35,777 bases of DNA from Bog-756 sp035534835 (lineage in GTDB: Bacteria; Actinomycetota; Acidimicrobiia; Acidimicrobiales; RAAP-2): assembly GCA_035534835.1 (NCBI GenBank), contig DATLRE010000010.1, forward strand, positions 1-35,777, given 5' to 3'. Shown in pieces: positions 1-7,624 of this stretch (position 1 is its first letter; each line of letters opens with the position of its first letter). The translations under genes were made by a program, and so were the position numbers. The notes below the pieces were generated by a model. That model saw only the letters and a program-made list of their open reading frames with translations. It made no database searches and was not told the origin of the DNA.

Positions 1-451
1 CCTCGCCGGCGAGATCCGGTGACGCGGCACCGTCCCCGGCCGTCGCCGCCGCCACCACCTCTTGGAGGCGCCGCTCCTCGGGCCACAGGACGGACTCGGC
101 GACGACGGCGACGAGCGCCCAGCCCGCCGTGCCCAGCGACACCCAGGTGTCGGCGAAGTCCCACGTGCCACCGCTCATCGCCAGCAGGGCCACCCCGAAC
201 ACCGGCACGAGGAACAGGACCCGCCCGGCCCAGTTGACCCCGGGACGGTAGTAGCGGGCCAGCGCGTCGGGCACCGGCGCGCCCCGGGCCAGGACGCCCC
301 GCAGCGCCAGCGCCGATCCGGCCGCGACCCCGATGGCCACGATGCCGACCACGGCCGCCAGGACGTGGGCCAGCAGGACGAGGTCGTAGCCGGGTGACGT
401 CGTGGACGCCGTCGTCACCGGGATGTGCAGCGGCAGGGCGACGGTGGGCAC
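1..451 (-). CDS. DUF2269-like integral membrane protein (C-terminus cut off by window edge)
   Basis: The frame opens at GTG 451 and stays open to the left edge, giving 150 codons without a stop. An in-frame stop lies a few codons upstream of 451, so the start cannot be much earlier. The product shows hydrophobic segments around 'LVLLAHVLAAVVGIVAIG', 'RVLFLVPVFGVALLAMSG' and 'LGTAGWALVAVVAE', separated by the polar 'RYYRPGVNWAGR'. This is the layout of DUF2269/YozB-type predicted membrane proteins. GTG 418 is an alternative start. GTG 451 is preferred because a -10-like CACAAT ends exactly 6 nt before it. Function is unknown; the family name is a moderate-confidence guess. It is divergent from galT. 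Confidence 0.6.
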   Translation of the reverse strand, partial: MPTVALPLHIPVTTASTTSPGYDLVLLAHVLAAVVGIVAIGVAAGSALALRGVLARGAPVPDALARYYRPGVNWAGRVLFLVPVFGVALLAMSGGTWDFADTWVSLGTAGWALVAVVAESVLWPEERRLQEVVAAATAGDGAASPDLAGE

Positions 452-457
452 GCCGCG

Positions 458-463
458 ATTGTG
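458..463 (-). promoter_or_regulatory. Putative leaderless -10 element of the DUF2269-like gene
   Basis: CACAAT on the minus strand is followed by 6 nt and then GTG 451. This places the predicted transcription start on the start codon. No Shine-Dalgarno is present. Confidence 0.4.
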
Positions 464-691
464 TCACCGCCGGCACCGGGGCTCCGGCACCCCGCACCGG
501 AGCCCGCATCCTCCCGGGCCGGTCCCCCACCGACCCTGCGCCTACCCGTGCCTGGGAATTGCTAGGTTGGGGACGGGTCCACGTTCGCTCCGATCGCGCA
601 GGCCCGGCACGGGCATCGACGACGGATATCGAGGTGGCAGCCAGGTGTGGAGAAATGACCGACGACCGCTGAGGAGCGAGCCTCCCTGCCG

Positions 692-1684
692 ATGAACCAA
701 CTCCGACTCGATCCCCTCACCGGACGCTGGGTCGTGGTCAGCACCGACCGCGCCAACCGGCCACGGGCCTTCACCCCCCGCATGGCCTCGATCCAGGCCG
801 ACACGACGAAGCCGTGTCCCTTCTGTCCCGGCAACGAGGAGACCGGCGCCCCGACCCTCGAGACCCTCGGACCCGACGGCGCCTGGCAGGTCCGGGTGGT
901 GTCGAACCGCTACCCCGCCTTCGAGGGCGACGCCCCCTTCGTGGTCACCAACCGGGGGCCGGTCTTCACCCAGGCCACGGCCGGCGGGATCCACGAGGTC
1001 CTGATCCTCTCCCCCAGCCACCAGGACTCCTGGTCGATGCTCAGCGACGACCAGACGGGCGCCGTCATGCGGGCCATCAGCGATCGGATCGGCCAACACG
1101 CCTCGATCCCGGGTCTCCGCTACAGCCAGGCCATCGTGAACGCCGGACGCGAGGCGGGCGCCTCGCTCGAGCACCCGCACGGGCAGCTGCTCGGGATGTC
1201 CTTCGTCCCGCGCGAGCTGGTCGAGGAGCAGGCCGGCTTCGCCCGGTTCGCCGGCCGCTGCCTGCTGTGCACCACGGTCGACGCCGAGGAGAACGTGGGC
1301 TACCGCGTCGTCCACTCCGACGAGCAGGTCCTGGTGGTCTGCCCCTTCTGGAGCGGCACCCCCTACGAGATGCTGGTGATCCCCCGGGCGCACGGCCCCC
1401 ACCTGCACCACAGCCCCACCACCGACCTCCTGGCCGTGGGTCGCGCACTCAAGATCGCCCTCGGCCGGCTGCGCGACACGCTGGGCGACATCGCCTACAA
1501 CCTCGTCTTCCACTCCGCCCCGTACCGGGCGCCCGAGCCGTACCACTGGCACGTCCACGTGGTGCCGAAGCTCACCACGGTCGCCGGGTTCGAGCTCGGC
1601 ACCGGGGTGCTGATCAACATCGTGAACCCCGAGCAGGCCGCCGAGGAGCTGGCCGCACCGGAGCGCGTGGCCGACGTCGGCTGA
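692..1684 (+). CDS. galT: Galactose-1-phosphate uridylyltransferase
   Basis: This 330-residue protein belongs to the GalT (HIT superfamily) family of the Leloir pathway, which exchanges UDP-glucose and galactose-1-phosphate. CPFC (Cys42, Cys45) supplies zinc ligands. HPHGQ at 161-165 holds the nucleophilic histidine (His163, by analogy with E. coli His166). 'HWHVHVVPK' near the C-terminus is the second HIT-like motif. The length is slightly below the E. coli enzyme (348). ATG 692 starts at the conserved N-terminus 'RLDPLTGRWVVVS'. GAGGAG at 671-676 is rather far upstream (15 nt) to be a normal ribosome binding site. It converges on treS with a 28-bp gap. GalT-like transferases acting on other sugar phosphates exist, so the substrate is by homology. 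Confidence 0.93.
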   Translation: MNQLRLDPLTGRWVVVSTDRANRPRAFTPRMASIQADTTKPCPFCPGNEETGAPTLETLGPDGAWQVRVVSNRYPAFEGDAPFVVTNRGPVFTQATAGGIHEVLILSPSHQDSWSMLSDDQTGAVMRAISDRIGQHASIPGLRYSQAIVNAGREAGASLEHPHGQLLGMSFVPRELVEEQAGFARFAGRCLLCTTVDAEENVGYRVVHSDEQVLVVCPFWSGTPYEMLVIPRAHGPHLHHSPTTDLLAVGRALKIALGRLRDTLGDIAYNLVFHSAPYRAPEPYHWHVHVVPKLTTVAGFELGTGVLINIVNPEQAAEELAAPERVADVG

Positions 1685-1712
1685 CCGCCGTCGACGTCGC
1701 CCGGCGCGCCCG

Positions 1713-3410
1713 TCAGACCAGTTCGAAGCTGAGTGAGCCGTACGGCCCGAGGGTCACCGGGTAGGCGTCGGTCCCGACCAGGGGGAACGCCACCCGGCCC
1801 AGCAGCTCGACCGGCTGGCGGCCGGCCCACTCGGTCACGTCGAGGTCGGCCGGCTGCGCGGTGCGGCTGAGGTTGTGGACGCACAGCACCGGGTGGTTCA
1901 CCTCGCGGTCCGACTCCGGCGACCGCCGGTCGGCCCGCACGAAGGCCAGCACCGAGGGATTGGCCGAGGGGACGACCTGGACCGTCCCCGTCCCGAACAC
2001 CGGGAATTGGCGGCGCACGGCCAGCATGCGCTTCATCCAGTGCAGGAACGAGCTCGGGTTGCGCTGCTGGGCCTCGACGTTGACGGCGGCGAATCCGTAG
2101 ATCGGGTCCATCAGCGGCGGCAGGTAGAGCTGGGCGAAGTCGGCCCGGCTGAATCCGCCGTTGCGGTCGGGCGACCACTGCATGGGCGTCCGCACCGAGT
2201 CCCGGTCGCCCAGGTAGAGGTTGTCCCCCATCTGGACCTCGTCCCCGTAGTAGAGGACCGGGCTCCCCCGCAGGGTGAACAGGAGGGAGTAGAGCAGCTC
2301 CATCAGCCGGCGGTCCCGGTCCAGCAGCGGGGCCAGGCGGCGGCCGATCCCCATGTGGCGCTTCATCCGCGGGTCCTTGGCGTACTCGGAAAAGAGGAAG
2401 TCGCGCTCCTCCTCGGTCACCATCTCCAGGGTCAGCTCGTCGTGGTTGCGCAGGAAGATCGCCCACTGCGCGCCGGACGGGGCGTCGGGGGTCTGGGACA
2501 GGATCTCGGTGATCGGGTACGCCTGCTCGCGCCGGACGGCCAGGAACAGCCGGGGCATGAGCGGGAAGTTGAAGCACAGGTGGCACTCGTCGTCGTCACC
2601 GAAGTAGTCGGCGACGTCGGTCGGCCAGCCGTTGGCCTCGGCCAGCAGGATGCGGCCCGGGTAGCGGGCGTCCAGCTCGGCCCGCACCCGTTTGATGAAG
2701 GCGTGCGTCTCCGGGAGGTTCTCGCCGTCGGTGCCGTCGCGCTGGAAGAGGTACGGCACGGCGTCGAGGCGGAAGCCGTCGAGGCCCAGGTCGAGCCAGA
2801 AGCGCACGACCTCGAGCATGGCCTCCACCACCTCGGGGTTGTCGTAGTTGAGGTCGGGCTGGTGGGAGTAGAACCGGTGCCAGTAGTACTGCTCGCGCAC
2901 GGGATCGAAGGCCCAGTTCGACCGCTCGATGTCGACGAACACGACGCGGGCCTCGGGCCACCGCTGGTCGTCGTCGTTCCACACGTACCAGTCGGCCTTG
3001 GGGTTGTCGCGGCTCTGGCGCGACTCGACGAACCACGGATGCTCGTCCGACGTGTGGTTGATGACCAGGTCGGCGATGACCCGGATGCCCCGGCCGTGCG
3101 CCTCGGCCAGCAGGGTGCGGATGTCGTCGACCGTGCCCGACTCGGGGTGCACCGACACGTAGTCGCTGATGTCGTAGCCGCCGTCGCGCAGCGGCGACGG
3201 GTAGAACGGCAGCAGCCACAGGCAGTCGACGCCGAGCCACTGGAGGTAGTCGAGCTTGGAGATCAGGCCGGGGATGTCCCCCACCCCGTCGTTGTTGCCG
3301 TCGAAGAACCCGCGGATGAAGACCTCGTAGAACACGGCCCGCTGGAACCACAGCGGGTCCTCGGACACGGGCGGCAGCGGGCCGGACAGCGGGGGCGGGA
3401 CGACGGTCAT
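1713..3410 (-). CDS. treS: Trehalose synthase (maltose alpha-D-glucosyltransferase), GH13
   Basis: This 565-residue GH13 protein is predicted to interconvert maltose and trehalose, and in actinobacteria feeds the GlgE glucan pathway. The TreS-specific start 'WFQRAVFYEVFIRGFFDGNNDG' is followed by the GH13 regions 'DLVINHTSDEHPWF' (114-127), 'DGFRLDAVPYLF' with nucleophile Asp216, 'LLAEANGWP' with acid/base Glu258, and 'RNHDELTLE' with Asp324. The length suits a stand-alone TreS; no maltokinase domain is fused. ATG 3410 has no Shine-Dalgarno but has TAGCGT exactly 6 nt upstream, suggesting a leaderless mRNA. meaB ends 89 bp upstream, and the promoter makes treS its own unit. Confidence 0.93.
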   Translation of the reverse strand: MTVVPPPLSGPLPPVSEDPLWFQRAVFYEVFIRGFFDGNNDGVGDIPGLISKLDYLQWLGVDCLWLLPFYPSPLRDGGYDISDYVSVHPESGTVDDIRTLLAEAHGRGIRVIADLVINHTSDEHPWFVESRQSRDNPKADWYVWNDDDQRWPEARVVFVDIERSNWAFDPVREQYYWHRFYSHQPDLNYDNPEVVEAMLEVVRFWLDLGLDGFRLDAVPYLFQRDGTDGENLPETHAFIKRVRAELDARYPGRILLAEANGWPTDVADYFGDDDECHLCFNFPLMPRLFLAVRREQAYPITEILSQTPDAPSGAQWAIFLRNHDELTLEMVTEEERDFLFSEYAKDPRMKRHMGIGRRLAPLLDRDRRLMELLYSLLFTLRGSPVLYYGDEVQMGDNLYLGDRDSVRTPMQWSPDRNGGFSRADFAQLYLPPLMDPIYGFAAVNVEAQQRNPSSFLHWMKRMLAVRRQFPVFGTGTVQVVPSANPSVLAFVRADRRSPESDREVNHPVLCVHNLSRTAQPADLDVTEWAGRQPVELLGRVAFPLVGTDAYPVTLGPYGSLSFELV

Positions 3411-3416
3411 CTGCGC

Positions 3417-3422
3417 ACGCTA
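3417..3422 (-). promoter_or_regulatory. Putative leaderless -10 element of treS
   Basis: TAGCGT (TANNNT) on the minus strand is followed by GCGCAG (6 nt) and then ATG 3410. Confidence 0.5.
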
Positions 3423-3499
3423 ACCGACGGTCCCCGGTGGCCCGGGCGCCGCACCCGGGGCCGGTCGGGCGTCGGCGGGGTCCGGGCGGACGGGAGCGG

Positions 3500-4477
3500 T
3501 CATGCCTCGGGGAGGAGCCCGGCGAGGAGCCGGTCGGCCGCCTCGTAGGGGTCGAGGGCACCCGCCGCCATGTCGGCCACGACGCCCGCGAACCGGTCGG
3601 CCGCCAGCAGCGCGTCGAGTTCGTGCTCGACCCGCGCCAGCAGGATCTGGTGGAACTCACGGGCCAGGCGCTCCCGCCGGAACCGTCCGAGGTCGCCGGT
3701 GGCCACGAGGTGGGCGCGGTGGTCGGTGATCGCCGTCCACAGGTCGTCGACGCCCTGGCCCGACGACGCCACCGTGTCGACGATCGGGGGCCGCCAGGCG
3801 CCCAGCTGGGTGAGGTCGAGCATGAGCTCGAGGTCGCGTCGGGTCTCGCGTGCGCCGGGCCGGTCGGCCTTGTTGATCACGAACAGGTCGGCGATCTCGA
3901 GCAGGCCGGCCTTGTTGGCCTGGATGGCGTCGCCCCAGCCCGGGTTGACCACCACGATCGTGGTGTCGGTGGCGGCGGCGACGGACACCTCCTGCTGGCC
4001 GACGCCGACCGTCTCGACGAGGACGACGGGCACGCCGACCGCGGACAGGACCCGGACGGCGTCGGGGACGGCCACGGCCAGGCCGCCGAGGTGGCCGCGG
4101 GTGGCCATCGAGCGGATGAAGACCTTGTCGTCGAGGGCGTGGTTCTGCATCCGCACCCGGTCGCCCAGGATGGCCCCTCCCGAGAACGGCGACGACGGGT
4201 CGACGGCCAGCACGGCCACCTGGTCGCTGCCGTCGAGCCCCCGCTGCCGTGCCCGGTCGATGAGCTGGTCGGTGAGGGTCGACTTCCCGGCCCCCGGGGC
4301 GCCGGTGATGCCGACCGTGTAGGCCTGCCGGGGCGACCGGTAGGCGATCTCGGCCACGGCCCGCGCCCCGTCGCCGCCCCGCTCGACCAGCGACAGGAGT
4401 CGGGGCAGGGCGACCCGGTCCCCGGACCGGGCCGCGTCGAACAGGGACGCGGGATCGCTGGTGCGGGAGACGGCCAT
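3500..4477 (-). CDS. meaB: MeaB/ArgK-family GTPase chaperone of a B12-dependent acyl-CoA mutase
   Basis: This 325-residue SIMIBI-class G3E GTPase is predicted to gate cobalamin loading and protect methylmalonyl-CoA or isobutyryl-CoA mutase. The Walker A motif GITGAPGAGKST is at 56-67. Downstream are 'VDPSSPFSGGAILGDRVRM', the switch-like 'ETVGVGQQEV' and the guanine-specificity motif 'NKAD'. The open frame extends far upstream through murA on the same strand but is not protein-like there; the family N-terminus fits ATG 4477. There is no Shine-Dalgarno; TACGCT lies 9 nt upstream. It is 35 bp downstream of murA and about 1.4 kb from the mutase large subunit, its likely client. Confidence 0.93.
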   Translation of the reverse strand: MAVSRTSDPASLFDAARSGDRVALPRLLSLVERGGDGARAVAEIAYRSPRQAYTVGITGAPGAGKSTLTDQLIDRARQRGLDGSDQVAVLAVDPSSPFSGGAILGDRVRMQNHALDDKVFIRSMATRGHLGGLAVAVPDAVRVLSAVGVPVVLVETVGVGQQEVSVAAATDTTIVVVNPGWGDAIQANKAGLLEIADLFVINKADRPGARETRRDLELMLDLTQLGAWRPPIVDTVASSGQGVDDLWTAITDHRAHLVATGDLGRFRRERLAREFHQILLARVEHELDALLAADRFAGVVADMAAGALDPYEAADRLLAGLLPEA

Positions 4478-4486
4478 GGAGGAAGG

Positions 4487-4492
4487 AGCGTA
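4487..4492 (-). promoter_or_regulatory. Putative -10 element of meaB
   Basis: TACGCT on the minus strand lies 9 nt before ATG 4477, in the 35-bp murA-meaB gap. The spacing is at the loose end for a leaderless start. Confidence 0.3.
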
Positions 4493-4512
4493 TCCGGGGC
4501 GGGCCGGGGCCG

Positions 4513-5793
4513 TCAGGCCCGCGTGACGCCGGCCCCCAGCGACACGAGCTTGCCGTCGAGGTCCTCGTAGCCGCGGTCGATGTGGTGTGCGTCGCTGATC
4601 ACGGTCTCGCCGTCGGCCACCAGCCCGGCAAGCACCAGGGCGGCGCCGGCACGCACGTCGAAGGCGCGGACCTTCGCCCCCGACAGGCGCCCCACGCCCC
4701 GCACGACGGCGTGGTGGCCCTGGGTCCGGATGTCGGCGCCCATGCGTCGCAGCTCCTCCACGTACCGGAACCGGCCGAAGAAGAGGTTCTCGGTGACGAT
4801 CCCCACGCCCTCGGTCACCGTCAGCAGCGTGACGAACAGCGGCTTGTAGTCGGTGGCGAATCCCGGGTAGGGCAGGGTGGCCACGTCGGTGGAGTGCAGG
4901 CGACCGGCCCCGGCGGCCGACGCCCGCAGCCCGTCGGGCTCGAGGGTGACCTCCATGCCGGTGGCGGCGAGCTTCCGCACGAGCATGTCCATGTGCTCGG
5001 GACGGCCGTCCTCCACCGTGACGTCGCCACCGGTGAGTCCGGCCGCCACCAGGAAGGTGGCCACGACCAGCCGGTCGGGGATGACCGTGTGGGTCGCCGG
5101 CCCCAGCCGGTCCACGCCCTCGACCTCGATGCGCGAGGTGCCCGCACCGGTGACCCGTGCCCCCATGGCGTTGAGGAACTCGGCGAGGTCGCTCACCTCG
5201 GGTTCGCGGGCGGCGTTCTCGATGACGGTGGTCCCCTTGGCCAGCACGGCGGCCATCAGCACGTTGTCGGTGCCGGTGTGGCTCGGGTACTCGAGGACGA
5301 CCCGGTTGCCGACCAGGCGCGGCTCGCCGGCCACCGTCGAGGCCACCCGGCCCTCCACGTCGCCGTGGGAGGACGTGAACTCGACCCCCAGGGACTCGAG
5401 GGCCCGCAGGTGCATGTCGATGGGGCGGGGGCCGAAGTCGTCGCCGCCGGGCATCGCCACCCGCGCCCAGCCGCACCGGGCGAGAAGCGGCCCGAGGACC
5501 ACCACCGAGGCCCGCATCTTCTCCACGAGTTCGTAGGGGGCCTCGGGGACGAGGTCGGCCGGGGTGGTGACGACCAGATCGTCGGGGCGGTCGCCCCGGG
5601 CGACGGAGGCGCCCATGGCCTCGAGCACCTCCGCCATGATGTCGACGTCGGAGATCCGGGGCACGTTGGTGAGCACGTGGCGCCCCTCGGCCAGGAGGCA
5701 GGCGGCCATGAGCTTGAGGACCGAGTTCTTGGCCCCGCCGGCCCGGACGGTCCCCGACAGCGGTCCGCTGGGGCTGACGACGATGCGATCCAC
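4513..5793 (-). CDS. murA: UDP-N-acetylglucosamine 1-carboxyvinyltransferase
   Basis: This 426-residue enzyme catalyses the first committed step of peptidoglycan synthesis, transferring enolpyruvate from PEP to UDP-GlcNAc. 'GGAKNSVLK' near residues 19-27 holds the substrate-binding Lys-Asn pair. The catalytic loop reads 'PGGDDFGPRPID' (115-126), so Asp118 stands where E. coli has Cys115. The same Cys-to-Asp exchange is known in Mycobacterium tuberculosis MurA and makes it insensitive to fosfomycin. The start is GTG 5793. CATACT ends 6 nt upstream and no Shine-Dalgarno is visible. It sits between the mutase gene and meaB. Confidence 0.95.
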   Translation of the reverse strand: MDRIVVSPSGPLSGTVRAGGAKNSVLKLMAACLLAEGRHVLTNVPRISDVDIMAEVLEAMGASVARGDRPDDLVVTTPADLVPEAPYELVEKMRASVVVLGPLLARCGWARVAMPGGDDFGPRPIDMHLRALESLGVEFTSSHGDVEGRVASTVAGEPRLVGNRVVLEYPSHTGTDNVLMAAVLAKGTTVIENAAREPEVSDLAEFLNAMGARVTGAGTSRIEVEGVDRLGPATHTVIPDRLVVATFLVAAGLTGGDVTVEDGRPEHMDMLVRKLAATGMEVTLEPDGLRASAAGAGRLHSTDVATLPYPGFATDYKPLFVTLLTVTEGVGIVTENLFFGRFRYVEELRRMGADIRTQGHHAVVRGVGRLSGAKVRAFDVRAGAALVLAGLVADGETVISDAHHIDRGYEDLDGKLVSLGAGVTRA

Positions 5794-5799
5794 CGGTCC

Positions 5800-5805
5800 A
5801 GTATG
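5800..5805 (-). promoter_or_regulatory. Putative leaderless -10 element of murA
   Basis: CATACT on the minus strand is followed by GGACCG (6 nt) and GTG 5793. Confidence 0.4.
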
Positions 5806-5867
5806 GCCGCTCGCCGCACCCGGCCCCTACGACCCTCGGGGGTCGCCCGGGTCCCGACGGGAAGCGC

Positions 5868-7532
5868 TCAGATGACCGCCGTCTCCTCCCACCGACCGAA
5901 GACGCCGGCCAGCGTGGTCATCATCTCGCCCACCGTGGCGTAGGCACGCACGGCGTCGAAGATGGCCGGCATCAGGTTCCGTTCGGCATGGGCGGCGTCG
6001 GCCGCCAGGCGGGCCAGCGAACCGGCCACGGCCGCGTCCGAGCGGGCCAGCCGGACGTCGGCCAGGCGCTTGCGCTGGGCCTCCTCCACCTCGGGCCCGA
6101 TGGACAGGATCGGCAGCGGGTCGTCCTCGTTGCCGCCCGTGTACCCGTTCACCCCGACCACGACCATCCGGTCGGCCGACACCCTGCGCTGGAAGCGGTA
6201 GGCGGCGTCCGCGATCTCGCCCTGGAACCAGTTGGACTCGATGCCGGCCACGACGCCGTCGAGCAGGGACCCGCTCCCCAGCTCGTCGAGGTGGGCGAAG
6301 ACGGCCTCGGCCCGCGCCTCCAGCTCGTCGGTCAGCGACTCGACGAACCACGATCCGCCCAGCGGATCGGCCACACCGGCCACGCCGGTCTCCGAGGCGA
6401 TGACCTGCTGGGTGCGCAGGGCGATCCGTGCGGCCTTGTCGGTGGGCAGGGCGAGCACCTCGTCCATCGAGTTGGTGTGCAGGCTCTGGGTGCCGCCCAG
6501 GACCCCGGCCAGCGCCTCGATGGCGGTGCGTACGATGTTGAGCTCCGGCTGCTGCGCAGTCAGCGACACGCCCGCCGTCTGGGTGTGGAAGCGCAGCGTC
6601 ATCGACCGGGGGTCCGTGGCCCCGTACCGGTCGCGCAGCCACCGGGCCCAGATGCGCCGGGCGGCGCGGTACTTGGCGATCTCCTCGAAGAAGTCGATGT
6701 GGGCGTTGAAGAAGAACGAGAGCCGGGGTGCGAACTCGTCGACGGACAGCCCGGCGGCACGGGCCGCCTCCACGTAGGCGAACCCGTTGGCCAGGGTGAA
6801 GGCCAGCTCGTCGGCGGCCGTCGAGCCCGCTTCGCGGATGTGGTAGCCGGAGACCGACACCGGGTGGAACCGGGGCATCTCGGCGGCCGTGTAGCGGATG
6901 ACGTCGGTGACCAGGCGCAGCGACGGGCGGGGCGGGAAGACGTACTCCTTCTGCGCCTGGTACTCCTTCAGCATGTCGTTCTGCAGCGTGCCGCCCAGGT
7001 TCCGGCGGTCGGTGCCCGCCGCCTCCGCCGCCGCCACGTACATGGCGAAGCAGATCGGCGCCGGCGAGTTGATGGTCATCGACGTGGTGGTCGCGCCCAG
7101 GTCGATGCCGGCGAACAGGTCCTCGGTGTCGGCCAGGGTGTCGACGGCCACACCGCACCGTCCCACCTCCCCCTCGCACATCGGGTCGTCGGAGTCCCGG
7201 CCCATCAGCGTCGGCAGGTCGTAGGCCACCGACAGTCCGTCGCCCCCGGCCGCCAGCAGGTCGCGGAACCGCAGGTTGGTGTCCTCCGCCGTGCCGAACC
7301 CGGCGAACATCCGCATGGTCCACAGCTTCGAGCGGTACATCGAGGCATAGGGGCCCCGGGTGTAGGGGAACCGGCCCGGCCACCCCACCGAGTCGGGCGG
7401 CTCGCCGTCGGGACCGTAGACCGGTTCGAGCGGCACGCCGGACATCGTCTCGAAGTCGGCGTCGCGCAGCTCCGCCGCGTCGTAGGCGGCCCGCCACGCC
7501 TCGAATCCGGCAGCGGCCGGCACGTCACCCAT
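5868..7532 (-). CDS. B12-dependent acyl-CoA mutase large subunit, isobutyryl-CoA-mutase-like
   Basis: This 554-residue protein has the catalytic TIM barrel of the methylmalonyl-CoA mutase family but no C-terminal B12-binding domain, so it should pair with a separate small subunit. None is visible in the window. Family motifs include 'YTRGPYASMY', 'LSVAYDLPTLMGRDSD' and 'SGYHIREAG' (His231). The specificity residues match isobutyryl-CoA mutase rather than methylmalonyl-CoA mutase. Phe76 replaces Tyr89 and Gln194 replaces Arg207 of the P. shermanii enzyme; the spacing of 118 residues is identical. A branched- or short-chain acyl-CoA substrate is therefore more likely. ATG 7532 has no Shine-Dalgarno but has TATGCT 6 nt upstream. 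It is divergent from glpX. Confidence 0.9.
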   Translation of the reverse strand: MGDVPAAAGFEAWRAAYDAAELRDADFETMSGVPLEPVYGPDGEPPDSVGWPGRFPYTRGPYASMYRSKLWTMRMFAGFGTAEDTNLRFRDLLAAGGDGLSVAYDLPTLMGRDSDDPMCEGEVGRCGVAVDTLADTEDLFAGIDLGATTTSMTINSPAPICFAMYVAAAEAAGTDRRNLGGTLQNDMLKEYQAQKEYVFPPRPSLRLVTDVIRYTAAEMPRFHPVSVSGYHIREAGSTAADELAFTLANGFAYVEAARAAGLSVDEFAPRLSFFFNAHIDFFEEIAKYRAARRIWARWLRDRYGATDPRSMTLRFHTQTAGVSLTAQQPELNIVRTAIEALAGVLGGTQSLHTNSMDEVLALPTDKAARIALRTQQVIASETGVAGVADPLGGSWFVESLTDELEARAEAVFAHLDELGSGSLLDGVVAGIESNWFQGEIADAAYRFQRRVSADRMVVVGVNGYTGGNEDDPLPILSIGPEVEEAQRKRLADVRLARSDAAVAGSLARLAADAAHAERNLMPAIFDAVRAYATVGEMMTTLAGVFGRWEETAVI

Positions 7533-7538
7533 GGGGCC

Positions 7539-7544
7539 AGCATA
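7539..7544 (-). promoter_or_regulatory. Putative leaderless -10 element of the acyl-CoA mutase gene
   Basis: TATGCT on the minus strand is followed by GGCCCC (6 nt) and ATG 7532. Confidence 0.5.
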
Positions 7545-7610
7545 GGGAGGAATTCGGACCGGACGTGGGCCGGGTGGGCCGCGACGACGGCTCCACGGGG
7601 TGCGAGCCAC

Positions 7611-7616
7611 TATCGT
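7611..7616 (+). promoter_or_regulatory. Putative -10 element of glpX
   Basis: TATCGT is followed by 8 nt and GTG 7625. The 8-nt spacer contains GGAGG, so a very short leader is also possible, but that motif is too close to the start for normal use. Confidence 0.4.
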
Positions 7617-7624
7617 CGGAGGCC

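Noticed and set aside
3500..5476. meaB as a 658-residue fusion with an N-terminal domain
   Set aside because: The extra frame lies inside murA on the same strand and is Arg/Pro-rich noise; the MeaB family N-terminus starts at 4477.
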